A stretch of DNA of 64,000 nt from Doris montereyensis (lineage: Eukaryota; Mollusca; Gastropoda; Nudibranchia; Dorididae): positions 92,501 through 156,500 of the forward strand of contig JAXRKP010001060.1 in assembly GCA_037039925.1 (NCBI GenBank). The letters run 5' to 3'. Shown here piece after piece: positions 11,467 to 24,502 of this stretch; positions within the stretch are counted from its first letter, which is position 1; each line of letters starts with the position of its first letter. The translations under genes were made by a program, and so were the position numbers. The notes beneath the pieces were generated by a model. That model did not search any database, had not been told where the DNA came from, and saw nothing but the letters and a program-made list of their open reading frames with translations.

Positions 11467-12119
11467 CCATAAAACCCCACACAGATTCATATTTCTCACT
11501 CAACGCACTGCTGGCATAAATAATTCAATGGTGTCTACTGTCTTTTGTATTATTATCCTATGCTTTTAACTCTTGTAAGGCTAACCTGCCAGGTGACCTC
11601 AATATGGGTCAATAATCGTTCTGCTGTGTACGAGGCTTCCGCATGTGGCACCGATAGTTTTTCTCGTCTCGCTGACGAGGCTGCCGCGCTTGACCATGAC
11701 GTACCTGTGATTATTGTGATTAGTTTTTGATCTTCGTGGAGTAAGGTGACATAGAGGGCAATTCATTTTGTTATTATTGTCACCGTGTTTATATTGCATT
11801 GACCTATAGTAACATCTATTACAGCCTACTTTTATTAAATATGAAAAGGAATAAAACTGCAGTTGGCCCATTACTAATGAAGAGGAATATGAAAGGTATA
11901 ACTATAATACTAAAAGATAGAAAATGGGTCAGGACCGAGAAATCTTCAGTGTGCCCAACCTTCATAGGCAACAAGGAGTTATAGAAACAAATAAACACTA
12001 AACAATGCTGAACGAAACTAATATTTATAGAGCCGTTGGTGCAATGACCCATCAAGCAATGTTCATCAACAAAGCAAGCCTCATAACAACAATAGACTAA
12101 AAGAAAACGAAATACAACT
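11467..12119. other. intergenic, no gene recognised
   Basis: Neither strand shows a conserved motif. Short open stretches here look random. Confidence 0.5.
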
Positions 12120-12290
12120 GCCATAAAGAGAGACGGAGAGAAAGGAGGGAGGGATAGAAAGGGAGAGAGAAAGAGGAAAGGAAACAAACAGGAGACATAA
12201 AGAGAACGAGGAAGATAAAGAGAGACGAATAGAGAGGACGAAGAAAAGGAGAGAGAGAGAGATGAGGTAACATATAGGGTGGGGGGGGGG
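12120..12290. repeat. purine (GA-rich) tract with a G run
   Basis: About 170 bp almost entirely A and G on the plus strand, ending in a G run near 12280. Such tracts can form triplex structures. The apparent Ser/Leu-rich frames on the minus strand are a by-product. Confidence 0.85.
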
Positions 12291-12655
12291 CACATGGCTG
12301 CATGGTCAGGCTTTATTCCAGTCATTGAATAATAGTGTGGTTGGCTGTGTCGAATTTTATGTAGTAGAGTTTCAATGAACAACCTCATTATATCTTTATT
12401 TCTAAAGGAATCAATTTCATTCTCACATCTAAATAAAATGATGGAACTATAATTTTTTTATTGCTTTCACAAGTGTGTACCGCCCCCAGCTGCGGCAACG
12501 CGCTTTATCCCAGACCTAACACCTCTCCTCAGCTACATGCTTCTCATGCTTTTGACAACTCCCTCCCTACCCTGTGTCTATAACTAGTATCACCCTCGCT
12601 CCTCGTTTACAATGACATGAGTGACCATCGTTTTGTATTCTTGGCTGTTCCTTCC

Positions 12656-13631
12656 TACAGTTCAATAGTAATCCACTTCCTCCCAAACAGCCCCAACCCC
12701 TTACAAAATCCAGTGGTTTTTCACATATTCCCCCCATTTCTGTATGTATGTCTCCCTCCTTAGTCCTTTCTATACAGTAGGAAGTTAGATTTGTAGTTTC
12801 TAATGTCTATACACTTCAATTAGCCGCCCTTCCTCTTGTCCAGATACCACATGTCATCATGACCATGTGAAATGGACCTGTTTGAGAGATCAAAGTTCCT
12901 TTGTTGCTGGTCGCTGAACTCAGATGAAAGCTTCACTTTTTCCCTGTACTTTCAACATTTTAATCTCTTCATTCTTTATGTGAAAAAGAGGTGGAGATAT
13001 ATTTTGACGTATGTGACGTTTGACAATATAACCATCAATACAATGCTCCTCCTGATTGGTCAACCTTGAACATGGTTTCTTTCTATTGACTGAAGGTCAC
13101 ACCCTCCATTCAGGCTGACCTTAGGTGTGCAATGTGATTGGCCACTGATATCTTTTATTTATATCAATCACTAATTCTTACTTTTGGGTGGAGATTGTTA
13201 CTAAAGTAATTGACATCTGTCCAGAAGTTGCGTCGGTCATACGAAGACAAGAGTCTTTGGTTTTGTCCACTTTGCAGAGGGTCCACAGCCTGCATTTGAG
13301 ATAGAGCTCCTGTGTGTTGTATCTCTTTATAAGAAATATATCGAGTGTGTGTTAGCCTCGGAAATGAACTATCACTTTTACCCCTTTAGAATAATAGACT
13401 TTCTCTGTTTGGCGTAGCGTAGGTTGATCAGCATAATTGGTCAGAATAGAGGTATTCCCAAAACCCGTCTTTGTGTGCACTGCAGTGCAGTTATACGGGG
13501 ACTCGCCATTAACGCTTAGTCTTGCTGGAAGGCTGGGAGTTATGCAAATCTACGGGACCCGCCACTAGCGTAGATGTGCTTAGAGTGACCAGCGGCATGC
13601 AAATATAATGGACCCGCCTGGAAAGGGTTAA
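12656..13631. repeat. dispersed ~1 kb repeat, family X, copy 1
   Basis: From acagttcaatagtaatcc to ggaaagggtta this segment is closely similar, with small indels, to 16859-17823. It carries promoter-like CCAAT motifs (attggtcaacc, gattggcc), a TATA-like ctctttataag, and a terminal block of three related sub-repeats containing acgggacccgccact. No open frame is conserved. It could be a solo LTR or a non-autonomous element. No flanking duplication was resolved. Confidence 0.7.
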
Positions 13632-13714
13632 ATATGTTTGTTATGCATAATGTGTATATTGCATTGATGTGTGTAAATTATATATGCATGACTACATTTA
13701 TAATGTTTATCTAT

Positions 13715-13790
13715 GTTTGAGTGGTCAGAGCTTGATATACATCCGGGTGGGGCGCTATACAAGAACTATTTATTATTATTATGTGTCTTG
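13715..13790 (+). repeat. SINE-type 3' tail with ATT microsatellite
   Basis: The sequence ggggcgctatacaagaacta followed by tttattattatt is typical of the 3' end of tRNA-derived SINEs. An agatct-rich run follows at about 13803-13835. Confidence 0.4.
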
Positions 13791-13867
13791 AAAGTTTATC
13801 ATTAGATCTAGATCTAAAATCTAGATCTAGATCTATTTGATTTTACAGATGAACATCGATTTACAGT

Positions 13868-14200
13868 CGTATCCCACACAAATGCAGGCTCACCGACAGT
13901 ACGTCATTTATCCCCGTGCAGGCCATTTCATTCAAGGTCCTTTTCAACTCCCTGGGGAGCATACAGCACATCAGCCTGTTATAAACGTTTCATACTAACG
14001 CTCTGACAAGATCATTCTCTACCTATAGCTGGGTATTCATTCACACCTGAGACAAGTGATAAAAGTAGAGTGAAGTACCTTTCCTATGAGTACCATGGTG
14101 TGAAAACCCCCCTCCCCCCACCTGTGCCAGCTGTGGAGTTTGAACCAGTGCCGTGATTACAAGCTCTAAATATACAGTTTAGCTATAATGCCTCAATGAT
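13868..14200 (-). mobile_element. tRNA-derived SINE, family A, copy 2
   Basis: Matches the copy at 3095 along its length (caggctcacc, caggccatttcattca, agcctgtta, ctgggtattcattcac, gtagagtgaagtac, cacctgtgcc). The tRNA-like head is degraded here. Confidence 0.55.
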
Positions 14201-15790
14201 TACTATATAATTATTTCATTAAAAAATTCTCCTTATAAATTTCAATGAAAGTTCTTATTTCAATAAAAGTAGATTTATCAAACTGTTTTCTTTTTCGTTC
14301 CATAAAAAACCTGACAAGAATCTGTCGTGATTGTATTTTATCTTCTATGTGTATTTTAACGGCTGTTAACTCTGGAAAGGCAATGACCGATAAATGCCGG
14401 TTTGCTACAGCACTCCATAAAGGGCGACATTTAGGATTTCCCATTTGCCTGTTACAAGCCTCTTAGCGTTATGCGAGGAAGAAAAGACGGATCAAGGAGG
14501 GTTGAATTATTCCTCCTTCACATTATCCTCTTACTGTCTTACATTCATCCTCTTATTGCAAAATGCTTTCTAATTGGTTAACCAATTAGTAAACAGGGAA
14601 AAGGACGCTTTCAGGCTCATAAGCCTACACCAAATAGACATCTGGTTGAGTCTATTTCAAATCTTTATCTTTGCCTCGGACAACTAGTAGTAACAATGCT
14701 AACGGTTGTACTATGTATGAAGCAGGCTGTATTATACAACTGTCATTTATTGGTCACACTCACACCTATTGCAATATAAGGAATGATCCTAGTAGGACAA
14801 GTCCATTGCTAGAGGGGCGTAAATGTGAACTGGTCTGTTTCGAGAGTGTGTGTGATGGAGTTGAGGATAAGATTGTGTGTTTGCACGAACATGTAATTGG
14901 TATTGTCATCTTCTGATTAAATTAAAAAGAATGGAATTATCCTGGTTTGTCATGGCTTGGATGAGACCAGATATTCGCCATGCAACCGAATACAATAGAT
15001 CGGTGATTGCCTGGTCAGAAGTTACAGCCTCAGTGAGGTAACTATCGCTCGGCCCCATTGCGCTGGCTACGCGAACACTTTTCTAATGTTAAATTTGAAT
15101 TTAAATCTAGCTGTATTGATGCTAGAGTGGCTGGGGTGATGAAATACGGGAAACTTGGTACGGAAAAATGTCCATAGTTGGGTTAATCCAAGAGACATAT
15201 CTGAGAAATATATAGGGGTTAAGACAAAGGGAAGCTGCCACCAGTTGTAGCAGTGTTTTGTCACTGTATTTGATCATTTTCGCCAGTCTGACGCGAAACT
15301 AAGACAACGGACAAGTCATTTGAACATGAGAAGACAAATTATCACCTACAAGGGTCAGTGTGACATATCGGATTGGCATTAACCATTGAATTGAGAGTGA
15401 TTGATTCTTGTTTCCTTACATATGTGTTAATCTGACAAAACCCGTCGTCCTTTTTGGTTTAATGTTTACCTCTATAACTTTGAGCTTATAAATTTCCACC
15501 TGTCTGATAGCTTTTAATGTCTTTTATGTATAAGGAGGCCTTTCATAAAGTCTAAAGGTTGAAAACTCCCTGAAAAAGAACCAAACAAACAGTGTCTTCT
15601 TAAAATCTAAAAAAAAAAGGAAACGGGTACGATGGAGTAAATCACAAAACAAGGAAATTAATTGAGATACTCCGATTTTGTATGGGCTATCGCCTTTGAA
15701 GATTGCTTACTATCTCGGTCTGCCTACCATCACGATTTTCCATCATCCATGGGGCAGGTTGTTAGACCGATACCTCTGTAGTCGTTAGTT
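14201..15790. other. intergenic, no gene recognised
   Basis: Short open frames of 60-80 codons have no family resemblance that I can see. A short inverted motif ctaattggttaaccaattag lies at about 14569. Confidence 0.5.
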
Positions 15791-15801
15791 CTGATTTTAT
15801 T

Positions 15802-16160
15802 TTGGCTCGCAGCATTACACAACAAGTCGCCTTGGTCTGGGACGCCACTTGCAGCGACTCCTTTTCTCCACCGTCTTTAGCCGCATCGGCGTCCGACCCG
15901 GGCACTGTGAGCCGCGCCGAGAGGCCAGGAAAACAGCCAAATACTCGGCTTGAGCGACCGATACCACTTTGTACCAGTCGCAGTCGAAACGTCCGGTATC
16001 GTCGGTCCAGCAGGCGCGGCAATGATCTCTGAGATCGGTCGCCGTATCTTGTCCACGACAGGCGATCCGAGAGAAACGGCTTGGATGTTCGAAAGAATCT
16101 CCTTGGCCATCGTTCGCGGCAATAGTTTTCCCTTGTTTCTGCCTCTTGGCCACCGAGACA
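15802..16160 (+). pseudogene. retrotransposon reverse-transcriptase C-terminal fragment, frameshifted
   Basis: A GC-rich island reads QQVALVWDATCSDSFSPPSL in one frame and, after a +1 break near 15950, DRYHFVPVAVETSGIVGPAG, then ISEIGRRILSTTGDPRETAW and ISLAIVRGNSF in the next. The order VWDATC, F.PVAVET.G, IGRR, TG.PR, QR.S.A..RGN is what I recall at the C terminus of many marine-invertebrate reverse-transcriptase-like proteins. The minus-strand frames over the same DNA are shadows. The fragment ends about 200 bp before the first BBS7 coding exon and explains the local GC rise. Confidence 0.7.
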
Positions 16161-16349
16161 GGCGTGACCCCATTTCCCACTCCCCCCCCCACTGTTATTC
16201 ATGTCTTTTTGCCCATTTAGATCTTTTATCTATTACATGTTCTTCGTTTAAAAAAATAATAGCTGTGTTGAAAGGTAGGCCTGTATCGTTTCAGTCCTCC
16301 CGTTCAAGATTAACCCATGTGATAGAACTATACGATTCCTATTCATATT

Positions 16350-16371
16350 CTTAAATTTTTCTTCTTTCAGT
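16350..16371 (+). other. probable 3' splice site upstream of the BBS7 start codon
   Basis: A pyrimidine tract ending tttttcttctttcag lies 21 bp before the first ATG. The ATG exon therefore probably has a non-coding exon upstream, and the promoter is farther away. The 5' UTR exon was not located. Confidence 0.55.
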
Positions 16372-16391
16372 GAAACAGACAACTTATCAAG

Positions 16392-16490
16392 ATGATGGAA
16401 TTAAATTTAACACGTGTTGACTATCTTCAAACTGGAATAACAAGTCCCAAGACTTTGCAAGTATTGCCTCTATCTGGCAAATCACAAAAG
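16392..16490 (+). CDS. BBS7: BBS7 exon 1 (coding)
   Basis: Residues 1-33, [20 protein letters not shown] onward, matching the BBS7 N terminus. The donor is gtgtgt. Phase 0. Confidence 0.9.
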
Positions 16491-19400
16491 GTGTGTCAAA
16501 CTTTCTGTTCACTGATCACGTTGGTAAAGTAAAACTTAAAATTTTAAAGATAATACGATTCTTACAGCTTACAGGTTTATATTTGCGTTTAGCTAAGGGG
16601 TTCACTTATGTTTTGATAATTTTATGAAAACGTCAATATTTCTTTGACAGAAGATGTAAATCTTGCAGAAAGGTTTGTTGATCAAATACAGGGTGTCTAA
16701 AAAAAAAAAAAAAAAGTGCGATTTAAAAGGCCGTATTTCCCGGGTGGTATTGAAGATGTTTACTCGTTAATGTGACAGAAATATTCCGTAAAACTTTTCT
16801 TTCAGCTGCTGAACTCCATGAACAGATAGGATAACTTTAAGACCTGACTTTCAAGTTGTACAGTTCAATAGTAATCCTCCTCCTCACAAACAGCCCCCAC
16901 CCCTTACACAATCCAGTGGTTTTCCACATCTTTCCCCACACTTCTGGGTGTAAGCCTCCCTCCTTAGTCCTTTCTATACACTAGGAAGATAGCCTTGTAG
17001 TTTGTCATGTCTATACACTTCAAATAGCCGCCCTTTCTTCCGTCCAGATACCACATGTCATCATGATCATGTGAAATGATCTGTTTGAGAGATCAAAGCC
17101 CCTTTGTTGCTGGTCGTTTAACTCAGATGAAAACTTCAACTTTCCCTTGTACTTTTAACACTCCAATCTCTTCATTCTCATGTGAACAAGAGGTGGAGAT
17201 ATATTTTGAAATATGTGATATCAACACAATGTTCCCCTGATTGGTCAACCCTGAACATGGTTTCTTTCTATTGACTGAAGGTCACGCCCTCCACTCAGGC
17301 TGACCATAGGTTTGCAATGTGATTGGCCACTGATATCTTTTATTTGTATCAATCACTATTTCTTACTTGTGGGTGGAACTTGTTACTAGAGTGATTGACT
17401 TCTGTCCAGAAGTTGCGTCGGTCATGCGAAGATAAGAGTCTTTGGTTTTGTCCACTTTGCAGAGGGTCCACAGCCTGCATTTGAGATAGATATTCTATGT
17501 GTTTTTGTATCTCTTTATAAGACATATATTGAGTGTGTGTTAGCCTCGGAAATAAACTATTACTTTCACCCCTTCCCTTTAGAATAATAAACTTTCTCTG
17601 TTTGACGTGGCGTGTGTTGATCAGGGTAATTGGTCAAAATAGAGGCATTCCCAAAACCTGTCCTTGAGTGAACTGCAGTGCAGTTATACGGGACCCATCA
17701 CTAACGCTTTGTCTTGGTGGAAGGATGGGAGTGAAGCAAATGTATATGACCCGCCACTGGTGTAGGTGTGCTTAGAGTCAGTAATCAGCAGGAGGCAAAT
17801 ATACGGGACCCGAAAAAGGGTTATACCTGACTTTCAAGTTATACCTAGGATAACTTTCAAGTTGTACAGCTAGGATAACTTTAAGATATGACTTTCAAGT
17901 TGTACAGCTAGGATAACTTTAAGATATGACTTTCAAGTTGTACAGCTAGGATAACTTTAAGATATGACTTTCAAGTTGTACAGTTAGGATAACTTTAAGA
18001 TATGACTTTCAAGCTGTACAGATAGGATAACTTTAAGACCTGACTTTTACTTGTACAGATAGGATAACTTTAAGATATGACTTTCAAGTTGTACAGATAG
18101 GATAACTTTAAGGTATGACTTTCAAGCTGTACAGATATGATAACTTTAAGATCCGACTTTCAAGTTGTACAGATAGGATAACTTTAAGACCTGACTTTCA
18201 AGTTGTACAGAAAGGATAACTTTAAGACCTGACTTTCAAGTTGTACAGATAGGATAATTTTAAGATCTGAAAAATAACTTTTATGTTGTAGCTGTAGAAA
18301 AATGAAATATATCATCAATACTCTCGACAACCATAATTTATCAATGCTGAAATTGTCAGAATATAATTCACACTTTCATTTTTCTTACTCACATGTCAGG
18401 TAGCGATTGGAGACAACAATGGAACCCTCATGTGTTTTGGGATGCGGAAACGAGAAGTGCAGGTATTTGTGCCTTTAACATGTTTTATACGGTTAAAAAG
18501 TATGACTTTTTCATATTTTTCATATGTTTTAAGAATTTATTATTTATTCATATTTATGAAAGTATTTATCTCATTTCAAATTGAAAAATGTCAGAGATTA
18601 AAAAGAAAAAGCAAATGCTTATAGGTGACAAACAATCTGAATATATGCGCTGGGTTATTAATGAGATCTTTTTGAGATCAGCCATTCAAATGGCTGACTG
18701 TGTTGTCTGCTAGCATCAATAAACTTCTGATGTCCCTGGGCTTGTTAAATAATGTGGCAGAAATGGGGGAAAGTGGCTTCACCCAGACCAGTTCCACAAA
18801 CATGTTTAAGAGGGTATCCATCAGAGAAATATCTCTGCTGACATGATATTGTATCTTTGTACCCCTCTTTAAAAAAAAATTAGAATGATTTTAATTTGAA
18901 TGCATCAATCATGTTCATATTTTCAAAGGTTACTCATAAGATGACATAGATATTGTAAACCACAGCTCATTTACAACAACTATCTGTTTTTGAAGTTAAA
19001 AGTCCTCAAACTTCGACATTTCTTTTTGAGCCACCAGACATATAATATATATATTTTTCATTTGGCCCTTTTACTCTTATTGAATGTCTTCAGTGCTAGT
19101 CACAGACGTCTATAACAGTAGTCTTTAGTGCTAGCCACAGATGTCTATAACAGTAGTCTTTAGTGCTAGCCACAGAGGTCTATAACAGTAGCCTTTAGTG
19201 CTAGCCACAGACCTATATAACATTAGTCTTTAGTGCTAGCCACAGACCTATATAACAGTAGTCTTTAGTGCTAGCCACAGACCTCTATAACAGTAGTCTT
19301 TAGTGCCAGTCACAGACGTCTATAACAGTAGTCTTTAGTGCTAGCCACAGACGTCTATAACAGTAGTCTTTAGTGCTAGCCACAGACGTCTATAACAGTA

Positions 19401-22400
19401 GTCTTTAATGCTAGCCACAGACGTCTATAACAGTAGTCTTTAGTGCTAGCCACAGACGTCTATAACAGTAATCTTTAGTACTAGCCACAGACCTATATAA
19501 CAGTAGTCTTTAGTGCTAGCCACGGACGTCTATAACAGTAGTCTTTAGTGCTAGCCACAGACGTCTATAACAGTAGTCTTTAGTGCTAGTCACAGACGTC
19601 TATAACAGTAGTCTTTAGTGCTAGTCACAGACGTCTATAACAGTAGTCTTTAGTGCTAGTCACAGACCTATATAACAGCAGTCTTCAGTGCTAGTCACAG
19701 ACGTCTATAACAGTAGTCTTTAGTGCTAGTCACAGACGTCTATAACAGTAGTCTTCAGTGCTAGTCACAGACCTATATAACAGTAGTCTTTAGTGCTAGT
19801 CACAGACCTATATAACAGTAGTCTTTAGTGCTAGTCACAGACGTCTATAACAGTAGTCTTTAGTGCTAGTCACCGATGTCTATAACAGTAGTCTTCAGTG
19901 CTAGCCACAGACGTCTATAACAGTAGTCTTTAGTGCTAGCCACAGACCTCTATAACAGTAGTCTTCAGTGCTAGCCACAGACGTCTATAACAGTAGTCTT
20001 TAGTGCTAGTCACAGACCTCTATAACAGTAGTCTTTAGTGCTAGTCACAGACCTCTATAACAGTAGTCTTCAGTGCTAGCCACAGACGTCTATAACAGTA
20101 GTCTTTAGTGCTAGTCACAGACCTCTATAACAGTAGTCTTTAGTGCTAGTCACAGACCTCTATAACAGTAGTCTTTAGTGCTAGTCACAGACCTCTATAA
20201 CAGTAGTCTTTAGTGCTAGTCACAGACGTCTATAACAGTAGTCTTTAGTGCTAGTCACAGACCTCTATAACAGTAGTCTTTAGTGCTAGTCACAGACCTC
20301 TATAACAGTAGTCTTTAGTGCTAGTCACAGACGTCTATAACAGTAGTCTTTAGTGCTAGTCACAGATGTCTATAACAGTAGTCTTCAGTGCTAGCCACAG
20401 ACGTCTATAACAGTAGTCTTTAGTGCTAGCCACAGACGTCTATAACAGTAGTCTTTAATGCTAGCCACAGACGTCTATAACAGTAGTCTTTAGCGCTAGT
20501 CACAGACGTCTATAACAGTAGTCTTCAGTGCTAGTCACAGACCTATATAACAATAGTCTTTAGTGCTAGTCACAGACCTCTATAACAGTAGTCTTTAGTG
20601 CTAGCCACAGACGTCTATAACAGTAGTCTTTGAAATCATAAGAAATACATCAAAGCTTTGATTGGGTGATACAAGACATTTAACACAGCCATCACAATAC
20701 AAAACTATGGACAAAATCTGCTTGTGTAGGTAGGCTACCAGTTAGTGATCATCACCTTTTTAGCTATGAAAATTCTCTTTATTTGACCAGCATGACCGCT
20801 CAATATCAATGTTTGGTTATTGTAGGTTTGTAACATTGAATTCATTTTGCTAGGCTTCGACTTTCATGACTAAAATTCATTGTAATGGCAATTTATGATA
20901 TATTGATCCGTTACATCATGGACTATTTTCCCGTTTCTCATGAAGGTTGCTTTTGAGGCATCCACTGATAAGAAGATCAACAGGGTCGTGCTTGCAGGCC
21001 AGTTAGGAGGACCCAAAGAACGGATATTTGTATGCACTGGCTCAAATGTGAAAGCGTACACGAGGAAAGGCAAAAACTTCCTTACCTTTGACACAAATAT
21101 GTCAGAACCTGTTCAGTCCATGTGAGTTATTTGCTGTTGGCTTCCAACTGAATTTATTATTTTCATAATAACCTTCACAATTTGGCATTATTGTGATTAT
21201 AGCAGAAGGAACTAATTATATATGTACTTCAACCTGTGTGATATTGAAATATTGGATTTTGGTGAAAGAGAAAACTATATTTCAACTTTGTTTAAATAAA
21301 GGGACCAGATTAATGGGTTGCCATATTTTTTGTGTGCGGTTCTTTGCTTTCTGCATTTTCTCTTATTTTTACAGTTTCTTTCTGTCCTTCTTTCTCTGGT
21401 CTTTTTAGTTTTTGCTATCTAGCTTCTTTTGTATTGTTTTAACTTAAGCTTGTTTGAGTTGCAGCCAATTTCAAATATTTGTAATCTAAATTTTAAGGTG
21501 ATTTTAACAGGTCATTAGAGTATGGTTAATAGAAAGACAAAAATCTGTTGAACAATGATAGCATTACCTTGGCTTTACATTGAGTTTTCTTGTGTCATGT
21601 TCTTGTCACATTCAGGTATGTTGAAGGGACAGAACTGCTTGCATGTGGTGGCTTCATATACAACCACTTTCGTGATTGTAAAGATATAAACTTTGTTCAA
21701 AGCAATGACAGAATTAATGATGTCATCTGTTTGCCAATGGAAAACAGAAATGGAATGACACCTATTTTAGCATGCCAGGATCGGGTGTTGAGAGTTTTGC
21801 AAGTGAGATAATTGCCTGCATTGTTCAAAGTTTTTAAAATATATAAAACACTTGTGGAGAATATAAAAAAATGTTGCAAGTTATTTAGATATCATCTCGC
21901 TTAAGATTGAAAATAAAAAGGATGTTCAAAAAGTTTTTGACAAAAAAGACGGACAGAGGAGCAAAGATTATACCGTAACGTTTTATTTCACTTTTCAAAT
22001 CACTCATAGGAATTTGCTCACTAAAGATTTTTGATTGTAAGTCGTCAATTCAATTTTTCTATAATTTCATTACTATTACATATAATTCTGTATCTTTTAA
22101 TCATCAATAAAGTTTAGGAGCAGTGGATTTGACATAATAATGTTTTAAAGTATACAAATTTACTTTCAGTCGTACTTACAATATTGTGGTATTGATTGTC
22201 TTTAAATGTTGAATAAATAAAAAAATCTGACATACAGTTTTGTAAAGATATATCAACTACATTGATTGGAACTCATGACATCCCCCCAGGATTCTGAGCT
22301 GCTGTACGAGGCAGAGGTGCCTGGACCGCCTGTTGTTGTTGAGCTTTATGGAAACAATGGAGGAGAAGAGGGCAACGAAATTCTCTATGGGACGTCGGAT

Positions 22401-24471
22401 GGACGAATTGGAATGGTGCAGATTGGAACGGAGTAGTTTGGTTTTGAATTCACTTATAATGGATCTACCATATAAAGAAGAAGGTAATTTTTGGTAGTCG
22501 AACACGATTGATTTATTTCTGCCATCCTTCTTTTCATATTCCTTCTACTACATGTTCAATGTACTCAGAATGTGAAAGGTGTGAATTCATTTGATCGCTA
22601 ATATTTAATAAACATGTAGTTATTCGCAGACGTATAGACTTGCCCTGTTTGAAACCATTTTTAAATATGTGTAGTTCTGATACAATACAAGGAGATACAT
22701 AGTCCTTCCATCAACTGTGACTAATGTGCCATTAAACTCTGCCTGTGGTCTTTACCTTTCCTTGTCTTATGGAACATCTTTAAACCTAAATTTGTCTGAA
22801 ACCTCAAACTTTACACTCCAGTGTGGTGTGTGTTCCATTCAGTTTTAAAATTTTATTCTACCGTAATAAATTTAAGAAAAAAAAGGCCATGGCAAAAGTA
22901 TTACGTACTGATATGGGCTGATTTTGAACTCTCTGAGATGATTTAGATAAATGCAGACATTCTACAAAAATCACATGTTCTTCTACAGAAAGATATATAA
23001 TTTTATGAAATAAAGTCATTTTGTTCGGTGAAACTATTTGATAGGAGGAAGTCATAGAGCACGTGTGTTTCAAAATTTCTTACCGTGTCACATTTTATAC
23101 GAGCATTTGGCAGGAACCATTAACTGGCATTGACTTGTACCTGTCAAGAAAGCATGCACTTGTGGGATGTGTATATTAATAGTATTGGTTTGAGACATGA
23201 CATTGAATATTTTAATAGAAACTGCAAATTGACAATGTTTGAAAACAATTTATTATCAATCTTACATTTTGTTGAAACGGCCATACTATATCCAATCTTT
23301 TTTCCTTTTTCACCTTAATTTTGTTTAAGACTAAGAGGCCTTTCCACTCAATCAAAAGAAAGTTAGTATTGAAATTTATTGTCATCATTAATTTCAATAA
23401 TTTCGTTTGATAAAAATACACAATGATTCTTTTTCCTTTCTCCTTGAGTTAGAATGATACAAGGATTGCAGGAAGATAAGTACGTTTTATAAGGTGTTTA
23501 ACTCTTGCATCTGTCAAAAGGAATATTGTCAAATTATCTGTTCACGGCTGGCTTAATTAAAATCTCTGCTTGTGTGTGTGTCACACTATGCAAAAAACAA
23601 AAAAAAAAAAAAAAGAAGAAGAAAATCAATGTAGTTTTTGAAATGTGACTTAGTATTCACTTTTTGCATGGTTCTATGTCAGACATTTTTTATACCTTTT
23701 ACCTGTAAATGTATGTTTTGAACGGTTATCTCCTGAACTAATAAAAATTTAAGTCACTTCTTCATTTGAATGTCTTATCCAATGTGTTGTATATTTTATA
23801 TTTGGATGCATTGAAATTTACTGAACAAACTGTATGTACATTGAAAACCTTCTTATGTCAAACTTCATTTCAGTGGCGAAAAAAAAACCCAAAACTTTTT
23901 GAATTTCAATGTACGTTGTCTTCTATAAATCTGTCCCATTATTCAAATTAATGAGAAGAAGTTGCAATTAAAAGTTCCATGCAGAAATTCTTTTCCAGTC
24001 ACAAGACTTTCATGGTTTGCTCTGATGTTGTGCTGTAAAAGCAATGAAGTACTGTGCGACTTTAATCTGTCTGCATTACAGATGGCACTGTTGCTTTATA
24101 AATGTGATATACATTCTCCTGCTTACATCTCCCATACTCATCATTACATCATTGTATTGAAAGTTGTTAGATTAATTAAAAAGACCCAACAGTTTTAGTG
24201 TTTTTTAAAATAAATAATTTGAAATCTACCTATCTTTTCAAAATTCATCATTTAATGTTTAAGGTTATTGATGCTGAACTTTTCTTGTCAAATGTATCCT
24301 AAAAAACAATTGTCGTTGAAAAGAACTTCTCCATCTTAAATGCAAAAACGATGTTTTAGCAACATTTGGGCTATGTAAGAGTAAATTCATCAGAATAAGA
24401 CAAAAGTGAAACAGATTTTACACATTTAAAACAAATCAAACTTCATCATCATCATCATCATCATCATCATC

Positions 24472-24502
<31 letters not shown>

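Noticed and set aside
12081..12388. Ser/Leu/Phe-rich frames on the minus strand
   Set aside because: Composition artefact of a GA-rich tract.
15762..16202. Three overlapping minus-strand frames in a GC-rich block, as a possible divergent gene or CpG-island promoter
   Set aside because: The plus strand carries recognisable retroelement reverse-transcriptase motifs in two adjoining frames; the minus frames are shadows of it.
19090..20632. Regular 35-bp repeats that could suggest a CRISPR array
   Set aside because: There are no unique spacers, the units are directly contiguous, and the setting is an intron of a eukaryotic gene.
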